A stretch of DNA of 42,303 bases from Gracilimonas sp031581265 (GCF_031581265.1 NZ_JAVLBQ010000026.1:1-42303), one strand, 5' to 3'. Shown: positions 24,113 through 32,718, counted from the first letter of the stretch. Translations and numbers: made by a program. Notes: a model not told the origin generated them from the sequence alone.

Positions 24113-24457
24113 ATGCCTACGGTAAAATTGTTGAAAATAGCACACGGTCGCAGTGGCGATAAGGGAAATGGAAGTAATGTAGGAATCATTGCGCGTCACC
24201 CTGAAATCTATCCTTTCCTGGAAAAAGAACTTACTCCCGGTCGTGTAAAAGAGCACATGAAGCACGTGTGCAAAGGCGAGGTTGAGCGCTACGAACTCCC
24301 TAATATCGGAGCACTGAATTTCATCCTGAATGAAAGCCTCGGCGGCGGCGGAACCGTTTCCCTCAAACTGGATGCCCAGGGCAAAACCCATGCTTCTCAA
24401 GTCTTGCGGATGGATATCGATGTGCCCGAAGATTTGCTGCAGTTAGTAGAAAACTAA
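24113..24457 (+). CDS. AtuA-related protein (stand-alone AtuA C-terminal-type domain)
   Basis: A 114-aa protein matching the C-terminal domain of the AtuA/DUF1446 family: KIAHGRSGDKGNGSNVGIIARHPE, HMKHVCKGEVERYELPNIGALNFIL, then ESLGGGGTVSLKLDAQGK and SQVLRMDI. In acyclic-terpene utilisation and related acyl-CoA pathways this domain is fused to, or encoded beside, a large AtuA N-terminal protein. Here it stands alone: neither neighbour is related, and the gene has its own promoter and terminator. Its role is therefore open; it may partner with a DUF1446 protein elsewhere in the genome. The family call is confident. Confidence 0.88.
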   Translation: MPTVKLLKIAHGRSGDKGNGSNVGIIARHPEIYPFLEKELTPGRVKEHMKHVCKGEVERYELPNIGALNFILNESLGGGGTVSLKLDAQGKTHASQVLRMDIDVPEDLLQLVEN

Positions 24458-24486
24458 CCTTTATTATTCTTTTCATTGAATAGTAC

Positions 24487-24524
24487 AGACCTGTCAGGTT
24501 TTAAAAACCTGACAGGTCTTTTTA
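24487..24524 (+). terminator. strong Rho-independent-type terminator
   Basis: AGACCTGTCAGGTTTT and AAAACCTGACAGGTCT form a perfect 16-bp stem around a single A (24487-24519), followed by more T residues. It lies 30 bp after the AtuA-related stop. The stem is symmetric, with A-rich and T-rich strands, so it could work in both directions. Confidence 0.85.
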
Positions 24525-24592
24525 TGGATACCCCACTTTTAGCCCAACACATTACCTGAACTTTTCGAATAGATAAAACCTTTCATTTCTGT

Positions 24593-24620
24593 TATAATGG
24601 TAAACCATTTTGGTACCATT
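24593..24620 (+). promoter_or_regulatory. TATAAT box with overlapping AATGGT/ACCATT palindromes
   Basis: TATAAT (24593-24598) overlaps AATGGT-AA-ACCATT (24596-24609), and a second ACCATT (24615-24620) follows inside GGTACCATT. A -10-like hexamer merged with inverted repeats, 19 bp before the first gene of an ABC exporter operon, looks like an operator. No regulator is encoded beside it. Confidence 0.4.
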
Positions 24621-24638
24621 AATTAATCGCAGGATGTC

Positions 24639-26189
24639 TTGTTTTACCGGCTTCTTTCCTTAAACTGGCGGATTTTTATCTCCAACCTGAATCGCTTTCA
24701 GCTGTTGCTGACGATTGGGTACATTCTATTTCTGGGGATTATGCTGGTGAATTTAGTTGGAACCGCCATTGTCGTAGTCCTTATGGATAGCGATCCCTGG
24801 ATGCAGCTTCAGCTGCCCTGGCTCACCCCCGAAATCTACAGCTTTATATTGTTGGTTTTCGGTAATGTGTATTGGGTGATGCACTTCTCTTTTACCAATA
24901 TGCGGCTGATGAACATAGAGGAAAACCGAAAATTACTCGGTTTTGGCTTCCCCCTAAAACGACTTGCTAAATATTTGACCGTCATCGTTTTTTGTCACCC
25001 GGTGAATATCATCTACAACTTTACCTGGCTGGTATTCTTGCTTATTCAAATTCAGCACGCTTATCAAATTCCGGTGGCTATTGCTGCAGTTGCCCTTAAT
25101 TATGTGCTAATTTATTCCATTAAAAGCCGATTTATCCGCGTAGTTGAAAAGCGGTTTATAGCCGTCGTAATTGGATTTCTTTTTCTCATCTTTGGGCTGT
25201 TCCAGTTTATTTCTCTGCTGACCTCAAACTCCGGGCAAATCATTGCTGAATTCATTCCCAAAATTGAAACCATTAATTTGGTTTTCTCTTGGCTGCCGGG
25301 CGGTATTCTTATTCAAACCGTTACCATTGATTACGGCTTGACGAATGCTGCCATCATCTTCACTTTTACCTCCATTTTAGTGGGACTTTTGGTCCTCGAT
25401 CATTTCAACAAAACCAAAGCAGGGTTGCTCAATCCCGGATTACGCAAAGCCGAAGAGGAAAGCAGCAAGTTGTGGATAGTATTGAGAAAAATTCTGGGTC
25501 GTAATGCCGGTAAATATTATTTCTATGTGATGAAGCATCCGTACAACCGCTTGCAGGTATTAACTCTTGCCGTAATTCCGGTGGTGTATGTTCCGCTGTT
25601 GCTGAATGTAAACTATGAAATCGCCCAAACCATTTTAATTCCCACCATTCTTGCGGGCATACCGGTGGCACTTCTCGCTATGGGCATGGCCAATATGTAC
25701 GGGTATGAAAACCGGGAATTTTTACTACACCTGCAAATGCCCATCAAACTTGAGAAACAATTAAAAGAACGGTTTTTGGGCGTGATTGTATTACCTTTAT
25801 TAGTGTTTTATTTGATCACCGTTTTTGAGCTGTTGGTGATTCCCGAAATTGGGCGGCCAATTGAAATTTTTGTCGCCAATACCTTTTTCTTCCTGATGTT
25901 CATGCTGCTCTTCATTTGGAGTTCCTATTTTCAGTATCAGAAGGCAACCTATTCGTCTTTTAGTTATAAACACCCTATAATCCCGCAGAAGGTGACTTTT
26001 GCCATCTCATTCCTCATATTTTCGCTGGGCTACCTGGTGTTTGTCCCTTTAAATGGTTTGGAATGGTACCGGCTCACCATTATGAGTACGGTTATTGTGA
26101 TTATGGGCATTTACCTGTGGCGACAAATGGATGTGTTAGTGAATCTTTTTAAAAATCGTGTATTAATGAAATTATGGAACGAGCTGTAG
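24639..26189 (+). CDS. ABC exporter permease (possibly DUF5687-type)
   Basis: A 516-aa integral membrane protein with roughly twelve helices. No ATG fits: the frame opens with TTG at 24639, preceded five bases earlier by AGGA (24631-24634), one of the few Shine-Dalgarno-like sites in the window. It has no recognised enzymatic motif. The topology, a central soluble segment (about 265-300, NPGLRKAEEESSKLW) and the downstream ATPase gene mark it as a two-repeat ABC permease. It resembles Bacteroidota DUF5687 permeases, but I am not certain. The last 16 bases overlap the ATPase gene, so translation is coupled. Substrate unknown. Confidence 0.82.
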   Translation: MFYRLLSLNWRIFISNLNRFQLLLTIGYILFLGIMLVNLVGTAIVVVLMDSDPWMQLQLPWLTPEIYSFILLVFGNVYWVMHFSFTNMRLMNIEENRKLLGFGFPLKRLAKYLTVIVFCHPVNIIYNFTWLVFLLIQIQHAYQIPVAIAAVALNYVLIYSIKSRFIRVVEKRFIAVVIGFLFLIFGLFQFISLLTSNSGQIIAEFIPKIETINLVFSWLPGGILIQTVTIDYGLTNAAIIFTFTSILVGLLVLDHFNKTKAGLLNPGLRKAEEESSKLWIVLRKILGRNAGKYYFYVMKHPYNRLQVLTLAVIPVVYVPLLLNVNYEIAQTILIPTILAGIPVALLAMGMANMYGYENREFLLHLQMPIKLEKQLKERFLGVIVLPLLVFYLITVFELLVIPEIGRPIEIFVANTFFFLMFMLLFIWSSYFQYQKATYSSFSYKHPIIPQKVTFAISFLIFSLGYLVFVPLNGLEWYRLTIMSTVIVIMGIYLWRQMDVLVNLFKNRVLMKLWNEL

Positions 26190-26932
26190 AAATAAAGAAT
26201 CTTGTGAAATGCTATGAGGATGAAGCCGTCCTGAAAAACCTGGATCTTCAAATTCCAAAGGGTACTATCTTCGGCTTGATAGGGCCAAACGGTGCGGGCA
26301 AAAGTACGCTTATCGGGGTTTTAACAGGACTCCTCAGCTTTAAAGAGGGCGATATCCGTATTCATGATATGCCCCTGAATTCTGATAATGAGTTAGCTAT
26401 CAAGCGAGTTACCGCTGCGATACTTCAACCCCCGTTATTATTTGAGCAATTCAGCAGCATCGAGTTCATAGAATACATTTGTGAGATCTACGAAATTGAA
26501 GAAGACGGCCTCATCGAGAAGGCATATTCCCTGATGGATTATTTTGACATCAAGGATTTTGCCAAAATAAAAGTGAATAAACTCTCCTCCGGGAGCCGAA
26601 AAAAACTGGCCTTTGTCACCGCCGTATTGATTCAACCAAAACTATTGCTGTTGGATGAGCCATTTGAATCGGTCGATGTCATTTCCATAGAACGGATGAA
26701 AAGCGTGATTAGGCGACTAAAAGAAAAGGGAGTCACCATTATCATAACCAGCCACATCCTGGAAGTGGTTGAAAATCTCTGTGATGACATCGCCATCTTG
26801 CACCACGGAAAAATAAAAGCCTATCTCGATTCAGTAAGCCGAAAAGAGCTCCAGAAGGATGCCAGTCTCCACGAGATATTTGAAAAATATGTGGAAGTTG
26901 AAAAGAAAGAGAATATTGTGGATTGGTTATAA
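26174..26932 (+). CDS. ABC transporter ATP-binding protein
   Basis: A 252-aa ATPase subunit. Walker A GPNGAGKST (37-45), Q-loop near AAILQPPLLFEQ, signature LSSGSRKKL (a divergent LSGGQ), Walker B LLLLDEPFESVD and the switch histidine in TSHILE. The C-terminal 30 residues (ELQKDASLHEIFEKYV) are typical of two-component exporter ATPases of the CcmA/YhaQ type. It overlaps the permease gene by 16 bp and probably forms a homodimer with two permease copies. Efflux of a lipid, peptide or antibiotic is plausible; nothing in the context decides between them. Confidence 0.93.
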   Translation: MERAVEIKNLVKCYEDEAVLKNLDLQIPKGTIFGLIGPNGAGKSTLIGVLTGLLSFKEGDIRIHDMPLNSDNELAIKRVTAAILQPPLLFEQFSSIEFIEYICEIYEIEEDGLIEKAYSLMDYFDIKDFAKIKVNKLSSGSRKKLAFVTAVLIQPKLLLLDEPFESVDVISIERMKSVIRRLKEKGVTIIITSHILEVVENLCDDIAILHHGKIKAYLDSVSRKELQKDASLHEIFEKYVEVEKKENIVDWL

Positions 26933-26998
26933 TTTCACCTCTCCTTCATTTATTGTATAATCTGACAACCATAAATCTAATTCTAATGGGGTCTAAAA

Positions 26999-27688
26999 AT
27001 GAAAACTGCTTTACAAACACTGATTTTAATGCTGATATGTTCTTCGCTGGCTATGGCACAAAACCGGCCCGACCCAAATGTACCACAAGGTGAAAATCTT
27101 GAAGTACCTGAGGGATGGGAAGTCCGCTTAGACCGTGAAATGGAAGAAGTTCTTATTGGCTCGAACCCTGATTCTGCCGACATCTACTTTGTTAACATGA
27201 CGCCCGGTTGGCATATTTCAACCGGACCTGCCGGCATCTATTATCACCCTGCTAACACTGCTGAAGGTAACTTTGAAATTACCTCTGAACTCCACTTTTT
27301 CGATCCGGGTGAGCGAAACAGGGAAGCTTATGGAATATTTCTGGGAGGTAAGAATCTGGATAATGAAAATCAATCCTATCTCTACTTCTTGCTGCGCAAC
27401 ACCGGAGAATATTTGATTAAGGAAAGGATAGGTTCCGAAACCGAAACTTTACAAGGATGGACGGCGAGTGATGTGATCAACGTCTATGAAGATGGTATGG
27501 ATGACTCTTCTGTTAGAAATGTCGTGCGCACCGTGGTATCCGGTTCCGATATTACCTTTCATATCAATGGCACGGAAGTAGCTTCTTTGCCGGCATCCAG
27601 CTACGACACCGATGGCATGTACGGACTTCGGGTAAACCACAGCATCAATCTTCATGTTTCTGATTTAACTTATACCCCGAGTGAATAA
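26999..27688 (+). CDS. secreted jelly-roll (concanavalin-like/DUF1080-type) protein
   Basis: A 229-aa exported protein: signal peptide MKTALQTLILMLICSSLAMAQ, then a beta-sandwich of about 200 residues. The pattern GNFEITSELHFFDPGERNREAYGIFLGGKN, YLYFLLRNTGEYLIKERIG, VVSGSDITFHINGTEVASLP and YGLRVNHSINLHVSDL resembles the laminin-G/concanavalin A-like fold of DUF1080 (3-keto-disaccharide hydrolase) domains. The catalytic identity cannot be confirmed, so binding or hydrolysis of glycans is only inferred. A TATAAT at 26956-26961 may be its promoter. It ends three bases before the mscS start, so the two are probably co-transcribed. Confidence 0.75.
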   Translation: MKTALQTLILMLICSSLAMAQNRPDPNVPQGENLEVPEGWEVRLDREMEEVLIGSNPDSADIYFVNMTPGWHISTGPAGIYYHPANTAEGNFEITSELHFFDPGERNREAYGIFLGGKNLDNENQSYLYFLLRNTGEYLIKERIGSETETLQGWTASDVINVYEDGMDDSSVRNVVRTVVSGSDITFHINGTEVASLPASSYDTDGMYGLRVNHSINLHVSDLTYTPSE

Positions 27689-27691
27689 CTA

Positions 27692-28546
27692 ATGCGAGAA
27701 ACCTTCGAAGCCCAAATTCAGTACCTTCTTGATGCTACTCCACAGATAGTAGCTGCTGTAGCGGCTTTAGTTGTTTTCGTCATCATCGGAAAGTTTGTGA
27801 GTAGCGGCGCCAGTAAAATATTAAACTCCCAGCGCTCGAAGGCGGTCAAACAAACGCGGTTGATAAAAAGACTCATAAAGTGGGCTTTCAATTTAATTGG
27901 GTTGATCATTGCCTTGAATTTAGTCGGTCTTACCGATGTAGCCTACAGCTTTTTAGCAGCCGGTGGTATGATGGCTGTGATTCTCGGATTTGCCTTTCGC
28001 GAGATTGGTGAAAATCTTTTGGCCGGCTTTTTTCTTTCATTCAGTCGTTCTTTTGATGTCGGAGATTTAATTGAAAGCAATGATATTCGGGGAATCGTAC
28101 AGCGAATTGAGATTCGTGAAGTTCACATCCGAACGGCTAACGGTTGTGACATTTTTATTCCCAGTGCTACTATCTATAAAAACCCGCTTTTTAACTATAC
28201 TCGTGACGGGCTAAGACGTGGGGAATTTACTATCGGGATTGATTTTGGAGATGATCCACAAGCTGCCCGAGAGTTAATGCTCAATACCATCATGGATAAC
28301 CAATTTGTACTTAAGAAACCAAAGGCTGAAGTTCATATTTCCGGTTTTACACCAAGCTATGTAGAACTTACTGCTTATTTCTGGATAAACACTTTTGAGC
28401 AACAGCCGGAACTTGCAGAAGTAAAATCTCAGGTTATGAAAGAATGCCGGCAAGCTTTATTGGACCACAATTACACCTATAGCTCAAATGTAACCACTGC
28501 TGTTGATATGCTTCCTGTTCAGGTGAGTCTGGAATCAAACAAATAA
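27692..28546 (+). CDS. mscS: small-conductance mechanosensitive channel, MscS family
   Basis: A 284-aa channel protein. Three helices: about 17-36, 62-82 and the pore-lining TM3 with GGMMAVILGFAFREIGENLLAGFF, which carries the Gly/Ala pattern of MscS pores. The conserved beta domain follows, with RSFDVGDLIESNDIRGIVQRIEIREVHIRTANGCDIFIPSATIYKNPLFNYT. The alpha/beta C-terminal vestibule is complete. It releases small solutes upon hypo-osmotic shock. The ATG lies three bases after the stop of the jelly-roll protein, so translation is probably coupled. It is convergent with the GAF gene. Confidence 0.95.
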   Translation: MRETFEAQIQYLLDATPQIVAAVAALVVFVIIGKFVSSGASKILNSQRSKAVKQTRLIKRLIKWAFNLIGLIIALNLVGLTDVAYSFLAAGGMMAVILGFAFREIGENLLAGFFLSFSRSFDVGDLIESNDIRGIVQRIEIREVHIRTANGCDIFIPSATIYKNPLFNYTRDGLRRGEFTIGIDFGDDPQAARELMLNTIMDNQFVLKKPKAEVHISGFTPSYVELTAYFWINTFEQQPELAEVKSQVMKECRQALLDHNYTYSSNVTTAVDMLPVQVSLESNK

Positions 28547-28563
28547 AACCCGTTGGGGAATTT

Positions 28564-29034
28564 CTAAAACTCACTTTCCACCATACTCGCCACTTTTTCC
28601 AATAGTTCGCGCTGTTCTTTAGTGATTGAGTGTCGCGTGTTAGAATCAATATCGATTTGAGCTACAAACTTTTCACCCTTCATAATAGGCACTACGATTT
28701 CAGATTGCACATCTACACTGCAGGCGATGTAGTTGTCCTCTTCGTGCACATTTTGAGAGATAAACGTTTCGTGACTTTCTGCAACCTGTCCACAGATACC
28801 TTTACCAAACGGAATACGAGTATGATCGGTAGGTTCTCCTACATAGGGCCCCAAAATTAGTTCTTCTTTCCCATCAGGGTCAGCAAAATAAAACCCAACC
28901 CAATCAAAGGTATCTATTTTATCTGCCAGCAATTCACAAATGAAGAATAACTTTTCATCGCGTGATATATCTTTTTTTAAGATGGATTCCGTTTTGGAAA
29001 TAATTTGATCGAATGTGGTTTTAACTGTGCTCAT
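28564..29034 (-). CDS. GAF-domain protein, free methionine-(R)-sulfoxide reductase-like
   Basis: A 156-aa cytoplasmic single-GAF protein. The frame extends upstream to 29121 but MSTVKTTFDQ at 29034 gives the normal length. Family marks: FDWVGFYFADPDGKEELILGPYVGE, RIPFGKGICGQVAE (Cys81), NYIACSVDVQSEIVVPI (Cys105) and the end FVAQIDIDSN. These correspond to the second and the catalytic cysteine of fRMsr (E. coli YebR type). The first cysteine of the family, two residues before RIPFG, is His71 here. The enzyme may use a different recycling partner, or the protein may bind a ligand rather than reduce sulfoxide. Structure call confident, activity uncertain. Confidence 0.88.
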   Translation of the reverse strand: MSTVKTTFDQIISKTESILKKDISRDEKLFFICELLADKIDTFDWVGFYFADPDGKEELILGPYVGEPTDHTRIPFGKGICGQVAESHETFISQNVHEEDNYIACSVDVQSEIVVPIMKGEKFVAQIDIDSNTRHSITKEQRELLEKVASMVESEF

Positions 29035-29075
29035 AAATATTTTTAACGGCAAAATAAATTGAATAATAATTTCAG

Positions 29076-29083
29076 CAAAGTTA
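29076..29083 (-). promoter_or_regulatory. TAnnTTTG-type -7 box before the GAF gene
   Basis: Minus strand TAACTTTG, 42 bp before the chosen start of the GAF gene. A TTG lies upstream at 29098-29100, but the spacing (14 nt) is shorter than the usual 19-21. It supports the 29034 start, since the longer frame would begin inside or above the promoter. Confidence 0.4.
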
Positions 29084-29132
29084 AGCTTTGTTGAATGCAA
29101 AAACATCTTCTTTACATTCAAAAAAAGCTCCG

Positions 29133-29140
29133 TATCTTTG
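29133..29140 (+). promoter_or_regulatory. TAnnTTTG-type -7 box before marC
   Basis: TATCTTTG ends seven bases before the ATG at 29148, so transcription would start at or within one or two bases of the ATG. This implies a leaderless mRNA for the marC-DinB pair. No -33 TTG is seen. Confidence 0.5.
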
Positions 29141-29147
29141 TGACACT

Positions 29148-29822
29148 ATGGAAGAATTTTTTAATGACATTATCCCTTTTTCAACGGTATTTATGAGTGC
29201 GCTTGGGTTATTCGCGGCAAGTTTTTCATCTCTATTTTCGGTAGTGAATCCTTTTGCAGCCATGCCTATCTACATTTCATTAATGGAAGGTCATAGCGAT
29301 GCGGAAAAAATTCGTACGGCCCGAAAAGCCGGAACTTATATGTTTTTTGTGCTCATCATTTTCCTTTTGATCGGTACGTATATTCTCAGCTTTTTTGGAA
29401 TCAGCTTACCGGGAATTCAAATTGCGGGCGGACTGGTAATTGTGCGTGCCGGATTCTCTATGCTAAGTCCGCAAAACGGGGGACGTAAACTCACCAAGAA
29501 AGATCAGGAAGCAGCAAAGGAAAAGGAAGACGTTTCCTTCAGTCCACTTGCCATGCCGCTGCTTTCAGGACCCGGAAGTATAGCGGTAGTGATTGGTTTT
29601 GGTTCTGAGGCTCAGGGAGTAACGGATTACATTGTAAGTGGAGCGGCTGTTTTTGTTACAGCTTTGCTGGCCTATTTGATTCTGCGAGTATCCCCAAAAT
29701 TAGTGAAATACATTGGCAGTGCAGGCATGTCGGTCATTACAAGGATGATGGGTTTTATAGTGTTAGCTATCGGAGTTCAATTCATCATTAACGGGATTTC
29801 AAAATTTTACGGGATTGGATAA
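29148..29822 (+). CDS. MarC family integral membrane protein
   Basis: A 224-aa protein with six membrane helices. Family features: FSSLFSVVNPFAAMPIYISLMEGHS (about 24-48), IRTARKAGTYMFFVLIIF, SFFGISLPGIQIAGGLVIVRAGFSML, and the second repeat FSPLAMPLLSGPGSIAVVIGF. The start is set at 29148 because it gives the usual N-terminus and sits directly behind the promoter box; the frame runs further upstream without need. Despite the historical name, MarC is not a multiple-antibiotic-resistance determinant, and its transport role is unproven. The stop overlaps the next start (TAATG). Confidence 0.93.
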   Translation: MEEFFNDIIPFSTVFMSALGLFAASFSSLFSVVNPFAAMPIYISLMEGHSDAEKIRTARKAGTYMFFVLIIFLLIGTYILSFFGISLPGIQIAGGLVIVRAGFSMLSPQNGGRKLTKKDQEAAKEKEDVSFSPLAMPLLSGPGSIAVVIGFGSEAQGVTDYIVSGAAVFVTALLAYLILRVSPKLVKYIGSAGMSVITRMMGFIVLAIGVQFIINGISKFYGIG

Positions 29823-30268
29823 TGGATTTAGCACAGCTTATAGAGTATGATCAGTGGGCAAATACAAAAATTTTTAAAGCATCCATTTCCCCCAATCAAC
29901 AAATACGTGATCCCAAAATCCACAAACTCCTTTCTCACCTATTAGCTGCACAAAACATTTGGATCAATCGTATTACAGGAGATCCTCTGCCGAATAAAAT
30001 TTGGCCGGACCTGCCGGTTTCTGAAATTGAACAGATGCTGAATGAAAATCCCGAAAAGCTAAAGGGATTAATTACTCGAGAAGATGAAGTGGTGAATTAC
30101 AGGAATTCAAAAGGCAAAGAATTCAGTAATATCGTTGAAGAAATTTTGTTTCACCTTACCATTCACGGGCAACATCACCGGGCACAAATAGCTCAGCTTC
30201 TAAGGGCTCAGGGTGTCACTCCTCCGGCTACTGATTTCATCTTTTTTCTGCGCGCATTAGATAATTAG
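29822..30268 (+). CDS. DinB-family protein
   Basis: A 148-aa four-helix-bundle protein of the DinB/YfiT superfamily. The start reads LIEYDQWANTKIFKA, the typical N-terminal helix. Metal ligands are likely His39 (LLSHLLAAQNIW) and the histidine cluster HLTIHGQHHRAQIAQLLR (His115, His119). Members act as metal-dependent thiol transferases or mycothiol/bacillithiol-dependent enzymes, but the physiological thiol in Bacteroidota is uncertain. The gene overlaps marC by one base (TAATG), which indicates tight coupling with a membrane protein of unknown function. Confidence 0.9.
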   Translation: MDLAQLIEYDQWANTKIFKASISPNQQIRDPKIHKLLSHLLAAQNIWINRITGDPLPNKIWPDLPVSEIEQMLNENPEKLKGLITREDEVVNYRNSKGKEFSNIVEEILFHLTIHGQHHRAQIAQLLRAQGVTPPATDFIFFLRALDN

Positions 30269-30305
30269 CTTTCCGTTGGTTAGTTTCTATGCTTAATTAT
30301 AATTA

Positions 30306-31706
30306 ATGCATAATACTCTGGAACTTCTCGAAAGCTATCTCGCCGCATTTTCCTCCTTTATGTGGGGCTACCCGCTCGTAATTTTGTTAGTTGGGGGTGG
30401 ACTCTTTTTCGTTATCTCCTCGGGTTTCACGCCCTTTCGCTTCTTTTTCCATGCCATAGATTTGGTACGCGGAAAATATGACAACCCGGATGATCCCGGC
30501 GACATCAATCACTTTGAAGCCCTGTCCACAGCTCTTGCTTCAACAGTAGGCATGGGGAATATCAGTGGGGTGGCCGTGGCTATTTTTATGGGCGGTCCCG
30601 GTGCCCTTTTCTGGATGTGGATGAGCGCTATTTTTGGTATGGCTACCAAGTTTTTCACTTGTACACTTTCCATAATGTATCGGGGTGAAGACAGCGCCGG
30701 TAAAATTCAGGGAGGACCGATGTACGTAATTCGTGAAGGTCTCAACAAAAAATGGATGCCCCTCGCGTATCTTTTTGCAATGGCCGGTTTATTTGGTCCC
30801 TTGCCAATCTTCCAGACGAACCAATTGGTACAAATTTTAAGAGATTTTATTTACATCCCAAACGGCTGGGTTGAAGCCGATGCTGCTTTCACCGGAAACT
30901 TACTGACCGGGATTGCACTCGTTGGATTGGTTTCACTGGTTATTTTTGGAGGAATTACCAAGATCGGTAAAGTAGCATCCAAGCTCGTACCTGTAATGGT
31001 TGTGATTTATTTTGTATCTGTTGTATTCATTTTGATAGTTCATATCGGGGATGTTCCCTATTACTTAGGACTGATTGTAACGGATGCCTTCACCGGAAAA
31101 GCTGTGATGGGTGGTGCCGTTGGACAGTTAATCATCATCGGGATACAACGAGCTGCTTTCTCGAATGAGGCTGGAATTGGAACCGAGTCGCTGGCACACG
31201 GGGCCTCTAAAACCAAAGAACCCGTTCGCGAAGGATTGGTTGCCATGATGGAGCCGGCTATCGACACCCTGATTGTTTGTACTATGACCGCTCTCGCTAT
31301 TTTGGTAACCGGCGTATGGCAAACAACCGAAGCCAATGGAGTAACTCTAACTCTGAATGCTTTTAATGAGGCCCTCCCAACTTTTGGAACGTATCTGTTG
31401 ATGATTTCCGTGTTCACCTTTAGCGTAAGCTCAATGCTGTCTTATTCTTACTATGGATCTAAATGCCTTGGCTTTTTATTAGGTGCAGATAAGCAACATC
31501 TCTACAATTACTTCTACGTGTTCTCTATTGTATTTGGAGCCGTCGCTTCATTGGATGCCGTCATCAACTTGATAGACGGAATGTTTGCACTTATGGCTGT
31601 TCCTACGATGATTTCAGCCTTGTTGCTATCACCTAAAGTACGAGCGGCATCTAAAGATTATTTCAAACGTTTAAGAGCAGGCGAATTCAAAGAGTATAAA
31701 GAATAA
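30306..31706 (+). CDS. sodium:alanine symporter, AGCS family
   Basis: A 466-aa secondary transporter with about eleven helices. Family signatures: FRFFFHAIDLVRGKYDNPDDPGDINHFEAL, the AGCS motif ALSTALASTVGMGNISGVAVAIFMGGPGALFWMW, GPMYVIREGL, QRAAFSNEAGIGTESLAHGASKTKEPVREGLVAM, and SYSYYGSKCLGFLLG. The Asn and Thr residues that form the Na+/amino-acid site in the GMGNISG segment are intact. It imports alanine or glycine with sodium, which fits a marine lifestyle. It is independent of its neighbours and convergent with the YheT gene, 38 bp apart. Confidence 0.94.
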   Translation: MHNTLELLESYLAAFSSFMWGYPLVILLVGGGLFFVISSGFTPFRFFFHAIDLVRGKYDNPDDPGDINHFEALSTALASTVGMGNISGVAVAIFMGGPGALFWMWMSAIFGMATKFFTCTLSIMYRGEDSAGKIQGGPMYVIREGLNKKWMPLAYLFAMAGLFGPLPIFQTNQLVQILRDFIYIPNGWVEADAAFTGNLLTGIALVGLVSLVIFGGITKIGKVASKLVPVMVVIYFVSVVFILIVHIGDVPYYLGLIVTDAFTGKAVMGGAVGQLIIIGIQRAAFSNEAGIGTESLAHGASKTKEPVREGLVAMMEPAIDTLIVCTMTALAILVTGVWQTTEANGVTLTLNAFNEALPTFGTYLLMISVFTFSVSSMLSYSYYGSKCLGFLLGADKQHLYNYFYVFSIVFGAVASLDAVINLIDGMFALMAVPTMISALLLSPKVRAASKDYFKRLRAGEFKEYKE

Positions 31707-31744
31707 CAAAAAGCAGTTTCAGCTCAGATGGTATATCATTTTTG

Positions 31745-32698
31745 TTAAGCTCTAAACCACTTTAACATAACACGGTACAGCCAGCCGGGTTTACTGCTCA
31801 AAAACCCCACATGTCCTCCTTCTTCAGTAAAAATAGTCCGGATATGTGGATTGTTTTTCATCACCTCAATTGGCGCAAATTCAATAGGACAAAGAGTGTC
31901 TTCTTTGCTGTGGATTACCAACAAATCAGTTTCTACATCCCCATAAAAATGCTTGCTTGAACATTGGTGGTAATAATCATCGGCTCCTTCAAAATTGTGC
32001 AATTTGGCAGTCACCTGATCATCAAATTCATAAATAGTGCGGCCTTTGAATGTTGGCATATCAGGATATTTCTCTCGCTTAAGTTCCAGCTTTTCCACCA
32101 AGGTCTTCAAGAACCGTATTTCATAAATTTTATTAAGTCCCTGCTGCATTCTAATAGATCCTTCCTTCAGATCATAAGGTGGAGATACTGCCACAGCACG
32201 GTCAACCAAGCTTTCACTACCTTCTTCCCCTAAATATTTCACCAATGCATTCGCACCCAATGAATATCCAACCGCATATATTTTTTTATTGGGATAGGTC
32301 TGCTTAATCCACCTTAAAAAAGTGCGATAATCCTCTGTTTCTCCCGAGTGATAAAACCGGGGGCGCCGATTCATCTTGCTGCCACACCCCCTGAAATTCA
32401 GTGCTGCTGAGGAAAACCCTGCTTCCTTCAATTCGCTCATCAAGTTTGCAATATAGTGGCGACTCGTTGATCCCTCCAAGCCATGAAAAAGTGCTACCAT
32501 CGGCTTTTCTTCCTCTGCCATACATACATCTACTTCCAGAAAGTCGTTGTCCGGAGTAGGAATTTCGACGCGCCGGCAATCAGGTTTTTGAACAGGAGTA
32601 AATTGAGATGCCACAATGGTATGAACATGGGTGTTCCACGCCCACCAAACCGGGTTAAATGGTTCAAGCTGAATTTCTAAATTGGATTTTGTTTTCAT
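31745..32698 (-). CDS. YheT-type alpha/beta-hydrolase
   Basis: A 317-aa protein of the YheT/EMB8 (hydrolase 4-like) branch. The N-terminus FNPVWWAWNTHVHTIVASQF is characteristic. Catalytic apparatus: oxyanion motif FHGLEGS (His72), nucleophile Ser146 in VGYSLGAN, an acidic residue in VIHSKEDTLCP, and the histidine in GGHVGFLSS. NFRGCGSKMN is another branch signature. Members are esterases or lipases of unclear physiological substrate; in E. coli yheT has no defined pathway. It is monocistronic with a TAnnTTTG-type promoter upstream. Confidence 0.92.
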   Translation of the reverse strand: MKTKSNLEIQLEPFNPVWWAWNTHVHTIVASQFTPVQKPDCRRVEIPTPDNDFLEVDVCMAEEEKPMVALFHGLEGSTSRHYIANLMSELKEAGFSSAALNFRGCGSKMNRRPRFYHSGETEDYRTFLRWIKQTYPNKKIYAVGYSLGANALVKYLGEEGSESLVDRAVAVSPPYDLKEGSIRMQQGLNKIYEIRFLKTLVEKLELKREKYPDMPTFKGRTIYEFDDQVTAKLHNFEGADDYYHQCSSKHFYGDVETDLLVIHSKEDTLCPIEFAPIEVMKNNPHIRTIFTEEGGHVGFLSSKPGWLYRVMLKWFRA

Positions 32699-32718
32699 TT
32701 CTTAAAATTTGACCTTCG

